Origin: an uncultured Clostridia bacterium
Lineage (GTDB): Bacteria > Bacillota > Clostridia > Peptostreptococcales > Anaerovoracaceae
Reading direction: 5' to 3'
NCBI GenBank assembly: GCA_934278925.1
Contig: CAKQWJ010000008.1
Location: 1 to 64,000, forward strand
DNA length: 64,000 nucleotides
The translations under genes and the position numbers were made by a program. The notes under the pieces are model-generated. The model saw only the letters and a program-made list of their open reading frames with translations. It was not told the origin of the DNA and searched no databases. Positions 31,687 to 40,369 of this stretch are shown here, piece after piece; the first letter of the stretch is position 1, and each line of letters starts with the position of its first letter.

Positions 31687-34600
31687 ATGCCAAGACCTGT
31701 AAAAGTTGGTAGGAAAGAACGCATGACCTTTGCCAAGATCAATGAAGTTTGCGAGATGCCGAACCTCATTGACGTGCAGACACAGTCCTATAAATGGTTT
31801 GTGGAAGAAGGTCTGTCAGAGGTTCTGGAGGACGTTTCCCCAATCCGGGATACAACGAATACCCTCAGTCTCGAGTTCGCCGACTACCATTTTTCCGAAG
31901 AAACCAAATATAGTCAGGAAGAATGTAAAGAACGGGAGACCACGTATGCAACATCTCTTACGGTAAAGGTACGGCTGATTAACCGCGAGACCGGCGAGAT
32001 TAAAGAGCAGGATGTCTTCATGGGCGAGTTTCCTCTGATGACAGAAAAGGGCACATTCATCTACAACGGTGCAGAGAGAGCCATCGTCACGCAGCTGGTT
32101 CGTTCTCCGGGACCGTATTTTGAAGTATTAGTGGACAAGTCCAATCAGAATCTGTTCTCTTCTACGATTATTCCGAACCGTGGTGCATGGTTGGAATATG
32201 AAACGGATTCTGCTGGCATCATATATGTAAGAGTAGACCGAACAAGAAAATTACCGATTACCGCCTTCCTGAGAGCATTGGGTCTGGATTCCAACCAGGA
32301 TATTCTGGACACCTTTGGCGATGACGACAGACTGATTCGTACGCTGGAGAAGGATAACACCAAAAACAGCGATGAAGGCGTGAAGGAAATATATAGAAGA
32401 TTAAGACCGGGAGATCCGCCAACCGTTGAGAATGCACGTTCCATGCTGAACTCCCTTCTCTTCGATGCGAGACGCTACGATCTGGCAAAAGTCGGAAGAT
32501 ATAAATACAATAAGAAGCTGGGAATTCACAACAGGCTGGTGAACTCCTATGCGGCAGAGGATATCATCGATCCGAACACCGGAGAAATCCTGGTGGAAAA
32601 GGATGGATTTATTTCCCGTGCAAAGGCATATGAAATCGAGAATGCCGGGGTACTGAGCGCACTGATCCGCAGCAAGAACGAGAACGATGATTCCGTCGCT
32701 AAGGTTATCGGAAACCAGTTCGTGGATCCGACCGGATACGTGGACATCGACCTGGCACCGTACAAGCTGTCTGAGTTGGTTTATTATCCGGTACTGAAGG
32801 ATATTATTGACAATGCGGAGACCGAGGATGATTTGAAGGCGGCAATTGCCAGCCGGAAGCACGAACTTTCTCCGAAGCACGTCATCCTTGCGGATATCAT
32901 CGCATCCGTCAGCTACCTGCTGAACCTGAACTACGGACTGGGTGAAGTGGACGATATCGACCACCTGGGCAACCGTCGTCTGAAGACCGTGGGCGAATTG
33001 CTGCAGAACCAGTTCCGTATCGGATTCTCCAGAATGGAACGTTCTGTACGGGAGCGCATGACCAACGAAAATGCTACACCGCAGCAGCTGATTAACATCC
33101 GTCCGGTAACCGCAGCGGTAAGAGAATTCTTCGGAAGCTCTCAGCTGTCTCAGTTCATGGACCAGAACAACCCGCTGGCAGAGCTGACTCATAAGAGAAG
33201 ACTTTCCGCACTGGGACCGGGTGGTCTGTCCAGAGAAAGAGCCGGAATGGAAGTTCGAGACGTACATTATTCCCACTACGGAAGAATGTGCCCAATCGAG
33301 ACTCCGGAAGGTCCGAACATCGGACTGATCGGTTCCCTGACAACTTATGCGATCATTAACGAATATGGTTTTATCGAAACACCGTATCGTAAGGTAGATA
33401 AAGAAACCGGCATCGTTACCAAGACGGTGGAATACCTGTCTGCAGACGATGAGGAACTGATGGTTGTGGCTCAGGCCAACGAACCGTTGGACGAAGACGG
33501 AAGATTCCTGAACAAGAAGGTTGCCGTTCGAGGCGTCAAGGGTGAAGTAACCATGGCGATGCGAGGCGAAGTGGACTACATGGACGTATCTCCGAAGCAG
33601 GTAGTGTCCGTATCCACCGCAATGATTCCGTTCCTGGAAAACGACGATGCGAACCGTGCGCTGATGGGTTGTAACATGCAGCGTCAGGCGGTTCCGCTGC
33701 TTGTGACTCAGGCTCCGTACGTCGGAACCGGTATCGAGTACAAGGCCGCTTGCGACTCCGGCGCAGTTGTTCTGGCTAAAAACACCGGAACGGTTGAATT
33801 CGTGGATGCGAAGACCATCCGGATTCGCCGGGACGAGGATAACGGCGTAGACAACTACAAACTGCTGAAGTTCAAGCGTTCCAACCAGGGTACCTGTATT
33901 AATCAGAGACCGATTGTTTCCTTTGGAGAACACATCGAGGCCGGTGAGGTTATCGCCGACGGTCCATCCACCAATCTGGGTGAGATTTCGCTGGGTAAGA
34001 ACCTGCTGATCGGATACATGACCTGGGAAGGCTACAACTACGAGGATGCGATCATCCTGAACGAGCGTCTGCTTATGGATGATGTGCTCACCTCAATCCA
34101 TATTGAGAAATACGAGTGCGAAGCGAGAGAGACCAAGCTGGGTGCGGAAGAAATCACCCGGGATATCCCGAACGTCAGCGAAGATATGCTGAAGGAACTG
34201 GATGAAGAAGGTATCATTCGCGTAGGTGCCAGCGTGAAGTCCTCCGACATTCTGGTCGGAAAGCTGACGCCGAAGAGCGAAACCGATCTCACCGCAGAAG
34301 TCCGGATGCTCCGTGCTATTTTTGGAGAGAAGTCCAAAGAAGTAAGAGATACATCGCTGAGAGTTCCTCACGGTGAAGCCGGTATCGTCGTAGACGTTCA
34401 GGTATTCAGCAGAGAGAACGGAGACAGCGAGCTGCCGCCGGGTGTAAACAAGGTGGTACGTGTCTACATTGCGACAAAAAGAAAGATTAACGTGGGCGAC
34501 AAGATGTCCGGACGTCACGGTAACAAGGGTGTCATCTCCCGGATTCTTCCGGAAGAGGATATGCCGTTCAAGGATGATGGTGAGACCTTGCAGGTCATGC

Positions 34601-35520
34601 TGAATCCGTTGGGCGTACCTTCCCGAATGAACGTCGGACAGGTATTGGAAGTTCACCTGGGACTGGCGGCAAAGACCAAGGGCTGGTATATCGCGACACC
34701 GGTATTCGACGGTGCACACGAGAGCGATGTCGTTCAGCTGCTGGACGAATGCGGATATTCCAAGACCGGTAAGCTGCCGCTGAGAGACGGACGTACCGGT
34801 GAATACTTCGACCACAACGTAACGGTGGGCTACATGTACATGCTGAAGCTGCACCATCTGGTAGATGATAAGATCCATGCGAGAAGTACGGGCCCGTACT
34901 CTCTGGTAACACAGCAGCCGTTGGGCGGAAAAGCTCAGTTCGGTGGACAGCGTTTCGGAGAGATGGAAGTATGGGCGCTGGAAGCATACGGTGCCGCTTA
35001 CACATTGCAGGAAATCCTCACCGTGAAGTCCGATGATATCATCGGTCGTGTAAAGACCTATGAAGCAATCGTCAAGGGCGAGAACATTCCGGAACCGGGA
35101 ATTCCGGAATCCTTCAAGGTATTGATTAAGGAGCTCCAGGCTCTGGCACTGGATGTTCGCGCGATGACCGGTGACAACAAGGAAATCAAGCTGAAGAATA
35201 CATCCGAATACGATGATCCGGCAACGGTAGACAGCATGCTGAAGCAGGCAGACCGGAAGTCGGAAGCAGAACACGAACGGGAAGAGCGCAAGCGGGAAAG
35301 AATGAGAATGGAAGAGGAATCGGACGACGCATTCGGTCTGCAGGACCCGGACGATGAAGAGATGGATGATGATGCTTTTGCGGCAGAAGCGGAAGCACAG
35401 GCAGCTGCCGGAATCGAGGCAGAGGCAGATGATGCATTCGAGGATGACGATGACATGTCGGATAACAGCGACATCAGCAGTCTTCTCGGAAGCGATGACG
35501 AGGCCGGTTACGAAATTTAA
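31687..35520 (+). CDS. rpoB: RNA polymerase beta subunit
   Basis: A 1277-residue catalytic subunit. Recognisable regions are the rifampicin pocket (FFGSSQLSQFMDQNNPLAELTHKRRLSALGPGGLSRERAG), ETPEGPNIGLIGSL, GYNYEDAIILNERL and the C-terminal GGKAQFGGQRFGEMEVWALEAYGAA clamp segment. The rifampicin region reads as wild type: the serine, aspartate, histidine and serine positions where resistance usually arises are intact. After about residue 1200 there is a roughly 75-residue, very acidic Asp/Glu/Ala/Ser tail, longer than in Bacillus. The next gene, rpoC, follows after 17 nt. Confidence 0.98.
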   Translation: MPRPVKVGRKERMTFAKINEVCEMPNLIDVQTQSYKWFVEEGLSEVLEDVSPIRDTTNTLSLEFADYHFSEETKYSQEECKERETTYATSLTVKVRLINRETGEIKEQDVFMGEFPLMTEKGTFIYNGAERAIVTQLVRSPGPYFEVLVDKSNQNLFSSTIIPNRGAWLEYETDSAGIIYVRVDRTRKLPITAFLRALGLDSNQDILDTFGDDDRLIRTLEKDNTKNSDEGVKEIYRRLRPGDPPTVENARSMLNSLLFDARRYDLAKVGRYKYNKKLGIHNRLVNSYAAEDIIDPNTGEILVEKDGFISRAKAYEIENAGVLSALIRSKNENDDSVAKVIGNQFVDPTGYVDIDLAPYKLSELVYYPVLKDIIDNAETEDDLKAAIASRKHELSPKHVILADIIASVSYLLNLNYGLGEVDDIDHLGNRRLKTVGELLQNQFRIGFSRMERSVRERMTNENATPQQLINIRPVTAAVREFFGSSQLSQFMDQNNPLAELTHKRRLSALGPGGLSRERAGMEVRDVHYSHYGRMCPIETPEGPNIGLIGSLTTYAIINEYGFIETPYRKVDKETGIVTKTVEYLSADDEELMVVAQANEPLDEDGRFLNKKVAVRGVKGEVTMAMRGEVDYMDVSPKQVVSVSTAMIPFLENDDANRALMGCNMQRQAVPLLVTQAPYVGTGIEYKAACDSGAVVLAKNTGTVEFVDAKTIRIRRDEDNGVDNYKLLKFKRSNQGTCINQRPIVSFGEHIEAGEVIADGPSTNLGEISLGKNLLIGYMTWEGYNYEDAIILNERLLMDDVLTSIHIEKYECEARETKLGAEEITRDIPNVSEDMLKELDEEGIIRVGASVKSSDILVGKLTPKSETDLTAEVRMLRAIFGEKSKEVRDTSLRVPHGEAGIVVDVQVFSRENGDSELPPGVNKVVRVYIATKRKINVGDKMSGRHGNKGVISRILPEEDMPFKDDGETLQVMLNPLGVPSRMNVGQVLEVHLGLAAKTKGWYIATPVFDGAHESDVVQLLDECGYSKTGKLPLRDGRTGEYFDHNVTVGYMYMLKLHHLVDDKIHARSTGPYSLVTQQPLGGKAQFGGQRFGEMEVWALEAYGAAYTLQEILTVKSDDIIGRVKTYEAIVKGENIPEPGIPESFKVLIKELQALALDVRAMTGDNKEIKLKNTSEYDDPATVDSMLKQADRKSEAEHEREERKRERMRMEEESDDAFGLQDPDDEEMDDDAFAAEAEAQAAAGIEAEADDAFEDDDDMSDNSDISSLLGSDDEAGYEI

Positions 35521-35537
35521 GAGGTAAGGGAGGAAAT

Positions 35538-38500
35538 ATGAATAACGAGAATAATTACGAACTTAGAAATTTTGAATCCCTGCAGATCAAACTGGCATCC
35601 ACAGAGAAAATGAAGGAATGGTCTTACGGCGAGGTTACCAAGCCGGAGACCATCAACTACAGAACCCTGAAGCCGGAAAGAGACGGACTGTTCTGCGAAA
35701 GAATTTTTGGACCGACCAAGGACTGGACCTGCAGTTGCGGTAAGTTCAACAAAATCCGTTTCAAAGGACAGATTTGTCCGAGCTGCGGCGTTGAGGTTAC
35801 CAAATCCAAGGTTCGTAGAGAGAGAATGGGACATATCGAGCTGGTTGCACCGGTGTCCCACATCTGGTATTTCAAGGGAATCCCATCCAGAATCGGTCTG
35901 GTTCTGGACATTACCCCGAAGAATCTGGAGAGAGTGCTCTACTTTGCTTCCTATATCGTAACGGATCCGGGAGATACTCCGTTTGAATACAAGCAGATTA
36001 TCGAGGAAACCCAGTACAATGAGGCAAGAGAAATCTACGGCAAGAACTTCAAGGCAGCAATGGGTGCGGAGGCAATCAAGCAGCTGCTGATGGATATCGA
36101 CGTAGACGAGCTGGCCGAAGAGCTTCGGGAGCAGCTCACGAAGGCATCCGGTCAGAAGCGGATTCGTCTGGTAAAAAGACTGGAAGTCATCGAGGCCTTC
36201 AAGCAGTCCGGCAATAGACCGGAGTGGATGATTCTGGACGTTGTTCCGGTAATTCCGCCGGATCTCCGTCCGATGGTACAGCTGGAAGGCGGACGTTTCG
36301 CAACTTCCGACCTGAACGATCTGTACCGCCGGGTAATCAACAGAAACAACAGACTGAAGAAGCTGTTGGAGCTGGGTGCCCCGGACATTATCGTTCGAAA
36401 CGAGAAGAGAATGCTGCAGGAATCTGTAGACTCTCTGATTGACAACGGCAGAAGGGGCAGACCGGTAACAGGCGTTGCCGGAAGAGCGCTGAAATCTCTG
36501 TCGGATATGCTCAAGGGTAAGCAGGGACGTTTCCGTCAGAACCTGCTGGGTAAGCGTGTTGACTACTCCGGCCGTTCCGTAATCGTTGTCGGCCCGGGAC
36601 TGAAGTTCTATCAGTGCGGTCTGCCGAAGACCATGGCGCTGGAACTGTTCAAGCCGTTCATCATGAAGGAACTGGTGGCACAGGAGAAGGCACACAACAT
36701 CAAGAGCGCAAAGACCATGGTAGAGAAGATGAAACCGGAAGTCTGGGATGTCCTGGACTACGTCATTAAGGATCATCCGGTTCTTCTGAACCGTGCCCCG
36801 ACACTGCACAGACTGGGAATTCAGGCATTCGAACCGGTACTGGTAGAAGGTAAAGCCATTAAGCTGCACCCGCTGGTTTGTACCGCGTTCAACGCCGACT
36901 TCGACGGAGACCAGATGGCGGTTCACGTACCGCTGTCCGTAGAAGCTCAGGCGGAAGCCAGATTCCTGATGCTTTCCGTGAACAACATCTTGGCACCAAA
37001 AGATGGTTCTCCAATTACCATCCCGACCCAGGATATGATTCTGGGAAGTTACTACCTGACTCACCCGGGTACCGAAGAGAGAAACCTGGACAACGAGAAG
37101 GGCGACGGCAAGTGCTTTACGGATATGGACGAGATGATGATGGCATATCAGAACGGCACCATTGGCATTCATGCGAAGGTCAAGGTACGAATGAAAGCAT
37201 ATCCGGAAGATCCGGGCAAGCTGGTAGAATCCACCGTCGGTCGATTCATCTTCAACCAGGGCCTGCCGCAGGATATGGGCTTTGTCGACCGTGAGAAGGA
37301 TCCGTATTCGCTGGAAGTAGACTTCCTGTGCGGAAAGAAGCAGCTGGGTACGATTATCGACAAATGCTTCAAGAAGCACGGAAATACAGAGACCGTTCTG
37401 ATGCTGGACTACGTGAAGAGCATTGGCTATCACTACTCCACCATCGGTGCAGTAACCATCTCCATCTCCGACATGGAAATTCCGGAAGAGAAGGCAGAAA
37501 TCGTTGCTGCGGCAGAGCGTGACGTAGATAAATTCGAAACCTATTACAGACGTGGACTGATGTCCGATCGTGAGAGATATGACCGCGTTATCGGCGTATG
37601 GAGAGAAGCAACCGGAAAGGTTGCGGACGCCCTGATGGAATCCCTGGGATCCTTGAACAACCTGTTCATCATGGCCAACTCCGGAGCCAGAGGTAACAAG
37701 AGCCAGATCAGTCAGGTCGGCGGAATGCGTGGTCTGATGGCCAACGCTGCCGGACATACGGTAGAGATTCCAATCAAGTCCAACTTCCGTGAAGGTCTGT
37801 CCATACTGGAATACTTCATTTCATCCAACGGTGCTCGTAAGGGTCTGACGGATACCGCGCTGCGTACGGCCGATTCCGGATACTTGACCAGACGTCTGGT
37901 AGATATTTCCCACAGCGTTATCGTTAACGACTGGGATTGCGGTTCCACCGAAGGCGTAGAGGTTCAGGCATTCAAGGATGGCAAGGACGTCATCGAGCCG
38001 CTGAACCAGCGTATCGCAGGACGCTTCGCGGCGGAGGATATCGTAGATCCGACTACCGGCGAAGTTCTGGTAAAAACAAACGACGAGATTTCCGACGCGA
38101 TGGCAGAGCACATCGAAGCAATCGGTATCGAAACCGTCAAGATCCGTTCCGTAATGACCTGTCGTGCGGAGAGAGGTGTCTGCGTAAAATGCTACGGCAG
38201 AAACCTGGCAACGGGAACTCAGGTACTTCCGGGCGAAGCGGTTGGTATTATCGCCGCACAGTCCATCGGAGAACCGGGTACTCAGCTGACCATGAGAACG
38301 TTCCATACCGGTGGTGTCGCAGGAAGCGATATCACACAGGGTCTTCCGAGAGTCGAGGAGCTGTTCGAAGCCAGAAAGCCAAAGGGCCTTGCAGAAATCT
38401 GCGAGGCAGACGGTGTGGTAGAGAGCATTGCGCTCCGGGATGACAACAAGACCGAGGTCATCGTTCGCGAGGAAGGCGGAAACCGGGAGTACATTATTCC

Positions 38501-39176
38501 ATACGGTGCGCGTCTGCTGGTTAGCGAGGGCGATGAAGTCCATGCCGGCCACCAGCTCACCAAGGGACCGCTGGATCCGAAGGATATCATGAGAATTCTG
38601 GGGGTATCCGGAGTATACGAATATCTCCTGTCCGAGGTACAGAGAGTATACAGACAGCAGGGTGTAGATATCAACGATAAGCACATCGAAGTTATCGTAA
38701 GCCAGATGCTGTCCAAGTACAAGATTGAGAAGTCCGGTGACACCGACCTGCTGCCGGGCGGAATGTACAGCCGCTTCGAACTGGAGAAGGCCAACGAGGC
38801 TGCGGCAGAGAAAGACGGAGAGCCGGCAACGGCAGAACGTCAGCTGCTGGGTATCACAAAGGCTGCGCTGGCAACCAACTCCTTCCTGTCTGCGGCATCC
38901 TTCCAGGAGACCACACGTGTCCTGACCGATGCAGCGGTAAAGGGAAAGACCGACCACCTGAGAGGTCTGAAGGAGAACGTTATGATCGGAAAGCTCATTC
39001 CGGCAGGTACCGGCATGAAGCAGTATCGTAACATCGAGGTAGACTACGGAGAAAACGAACCTTTAATGAGAAGCTCCTACGAAGAAAACGAAGAAGGAAA
39101 TGCTTCCGAAACCGCTTCCGACAAGACCGCGAAGCTGGAAGGTTTAAACGAAGATCTGGAAAGTCTCGCAAATTAA
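35538..39176 (+). CDS. rpoC: RNA polymerase beta-prime subunit
   Basis: A 1212-residue subunit. It has the N-terminal zinc site (CSCGKFNKIRFKGQICPSCG), the clamp region LLGKRVDYSGRSVIVVGP, the absolutely conserved magnesium-binding NADFDGDQMAVHVP, the bridge and trigger-loop segment (GLTDTALRTADSGYLTRRLVD), a second zinc site (CRAERGVCVKCYGRNLATG) and TGGVAGSDITQGLPRVEELFEARKPKG. GGGAGG precedes the ATG. The C-terminus (about 30 residues after MRSSYEE) is also acidic. Confidence 0.98.
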   Translation: MNNENNYELRNFESLQIKLASTEKMKEWSYGEVTKPETINYRTLKPERDGLFCERIFGPTKDWTCSCGKFNKIRFKGQICPSCGVEVTKSKVRRERMGHIELVAPVSHIWYFKGIPSRIGLVLDITPKNLERVLYFASYIVTDPGDTPFEYKQIIEETQYNEAREIYGKNFKAAMGAEAIKQLLMDIDVDELAEELREQLTKASGQKRIRLVKRLEVIEAFKQSGNRPEWMILDVVPVIPPDLRPMVQLEGGRFATSDLNDLYRRVINRNNRLKKLLELGAPDIIVRNEKRMLQESVDSLIDNGRRGRPVTGVAGRALKSLSDMLKGKQGRFRQNLLGKRVDYSGRSVIVVGPGLKFYQCGLPKTMALELFKPFIMKELVAQEKAHNIKSAKTMVEKMKPEVWDVLDYVIKDHPVLLNRAPTLHRLGIQAFEPVLVEGKAIKLHPLVCTAFNADFDGDQMAVHVPLSVEAQAEARFLMLSVNNILAPKDGSPITIPTQDMILGSYYLTHPGTEERNLDNEKGDGKCFTDMDEMMMAYQNGTIGIHAKVKVRMKAYPEDPGKLVESTVGRFIFNQGLPQDMGFVDREKDPYSLEVDFLCGKKQLGTIIDKCFKKHGNTETVLMLDYVKSIGYHYSTIGAVTISISDMEIPEEKAEIVAAAERDVDKFETYYRRGLMSDRERYDRVIGVWREATGKVADALMESLGSLNNLFIMANSGARGNKSQISQVGGMRGLMANAAGHTVEIPIKSNFREGLSILEYFISSNGARKGLTDTALRTADSGYLTRRLVDISHSVIVNDWDCGSTEGVEVQAFKDGKDVIEPLNQRIAGRFAAEDIVDPTTGEVLVKTNDEISDAMAEHIEAIGIETVKIRSVMTCRAERGVCVKCYGRNLATGTQVLPGEAVGIIAAQSIGEPGTQLTMRTFHTGGVAGSDITQGLPRVEELFEARKPKGLAEICEADGVVESIALRDDNKTEVIVREEGGNREYIIPYGARLLVSEGDEVHAGHQLTKGPLDPKDIMRILGVSGVYEYLLSEVQRVYRQQGVDINDKHIEVIVSQMLSKYKIEKSGDTDLLPGGMYSRFELEKANEAAAEKDGEPATAERQLLGITKAALATNSFLSAASFQETTRVLTDAAVKGKTDHLRGLKENVMIGKLIPAGTGMKQYRNIEVDYGENEPLMRSSYEENEEGNASETASDKTAKLEGLNEDLESLAN

Positions 39177-39186
39177 TAAATTAGCA

Positions 39187-39216
39187 TTGACAAAATATCA
39201 GTATTGCTGATATAAT
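39187..39216 (+). promoter_or_regulatory. str operon promoter
   Basis: TTGACA (39187-39192), 18 nt, TATAAT (39211-39216), facing rpsL. Confidence 0.9.
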
Positions 39217-39234
39217 CATCAATGTTCGTTATCA

Positions 39235-39266
39235 CTGAAAAGACCTGGCGCACCAGGTCTTTTCAG
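39235..39266 (+). promoter_or_regulatory. Perfect 14-bp hairpin in the rpsL leader
   Basis: CTGAAAAGACCTGG, loop CGCA, CCAGGTCTTTTCAG. It starts about 12 nt after the expected start of the str transcript and also follows rpoC, so it may end rpoC transcripts (TCTTTTCAGTTTG tail) and attenuate or stabilise the str mRNA. Confidence 0.7.
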
Positions 39267-39334
39267 TTTGATTTACGATAAATGCTGCAGCCTATCGCTG
39301 CGGTGGCATAAATTCTAGAGGAAAGGAGACAATA

Positions 39335-39751
39335 ATGCCTACTATTAACCAATTAGTTCGTCAGGGTAGAACCAGCTCGGTAAAGAAGTCTAATGCACCT
39401 GCGCTCGGTAAGAACATGAACACACTGAAGAAGAGTCTTACCAACGTTAACTCACCACAGAAGAGAGGCGTGTGCGTAGCGGTTAAGACTGTTACTCCTA
39501 AGAAGCCAAATTCAGCTCTGAGAAAAGTTGCAAGAGTTCGTTTGACTAACGGAATCGAAGTTACCGCTTACATTCCGGGTATCGGCCACAATCTGCAGGA
39601 GCACTCCGTTGTTCTGATCAGAGGCGGAAGAGTTAAGGACCTCCCGGGTGTTAGATATCACATCGTAAGAGGTACCCTGGATACAGCTGGCGTATCCGAC
39701 CGTGGTCAGGCGCGTTCCAAGTACGGAGCAAAGAGACCTAAGAAGAAGTAG
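39335..39751 (+). CDS. rpsL: 30S ribosomal protein S12
   Basis: A 138-residue decoding-centre protein. Contains TVTPKKPNSALRKVARVRL and HNLQEHSVVLIRGGRVKDLPGVRYH. The lysines at which streptomycin-resistance changes occur are present (wild-type residues). AAAGGAG precedes the ATG. First gene of the str operon. Confidence 0.98.
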   Translation: MPTINQLVRQGRTSSVKKSNAPALGKNMNTLKKSLTNVNSPQKRGVCVAVKTVTPKKPNSALRKVARVRLTNGIEVTAYIPGIGHNLQEHSVVLIRGGRVKDLPGVRYHIVRGTLDTAGVSDRGQARSKYGAKRPKKK

Positions 39752-39851
39752 TTGATTCGGGATATTGTCTTAATATTGTAATATATTAAGGCGCCGCGGC
39801 CGGCGTTAGAAGTTCGGTCGAGTACCCCGTGGTAACAAGGAGGGAAGAGAA

Positions 39852-40322
39852 GTGCCAAGAAAAGGTAACACACCAAAGAGAGATGTACTTCCAGATCCAG
39901 TATACGGTAGTGTCGTAGTTGCAAAGCTCATCAACAGCATCATGCTGGACGGTAAGAAGGGCGTTGCTCAGAGCATCGTATATGATGCTTTCGATCAGAT
40001 TCAGGAAGCTACCGGCAATGAACCACTGGAAGTATTTGAAGAGGCAATGAATAACATCATGCCGAAACTGGAAGTTAAAGCAAGAAGAATCGGTGGTGCG
40101 AACTACCAGGTTCCGATTGAAGTAAGACCGGAAAGACGTCAGACTCTGGCTCTGCGTTGGCTCACCCTGTACACAAGAAACAGAGGCGAGAAGACCATGG
40201 CAGAGAGACTGGCTAAAGAGCTCATCGATGCGTCCAACAATACAGGTGCGTCTGTAAAGAAGAAGGAAGATACGCATAAGATGGCTGAGGCAAACAAGGC
40301 GTTTGCACACTTCAGATGGTAA
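39852..40322 (+). CDS. rpsG: 30S ribosomal protein S7
   Basis: A 156-residue primary 16S-binding protein of the small-subunit head. PRKGNTPKRDVLPDPVYGS at the N-terminus, RRIGGANYQVPIEVRPERR, and AEANKAFAHFRW at the C-terminus. GTG start at 39852 after AAGGAGG. The 100-nt gap after rpsL contains a TTAATAT/ATATTAA hairpin and may hold a translational control site. Confidence 0.98.
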   Translation: MPRKGNTPKRDVLPDPVYGSVVVAKLINSIMLDGKKGVAQSIVYDAFDQIQEATGNEPLEVFEEAMNNIMPKLEVKARRIGGANYQVPIEVRPERRQTLALRWLTLYTRNRGEKTMAERLAKELIDASNNTGASVKKKEDTHKMAEANKAFAHFRW

Positions 40323-40369
40323 TCTGAAAAGACAGAAAAAGAAAACGAGTATTATAGAGAGGAGATAGA

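Noticed and set aside
33121..33240. Rifampicin-resistance variant in rpoB
   Set aside because: The cluster I residues read as the common susceptible form.
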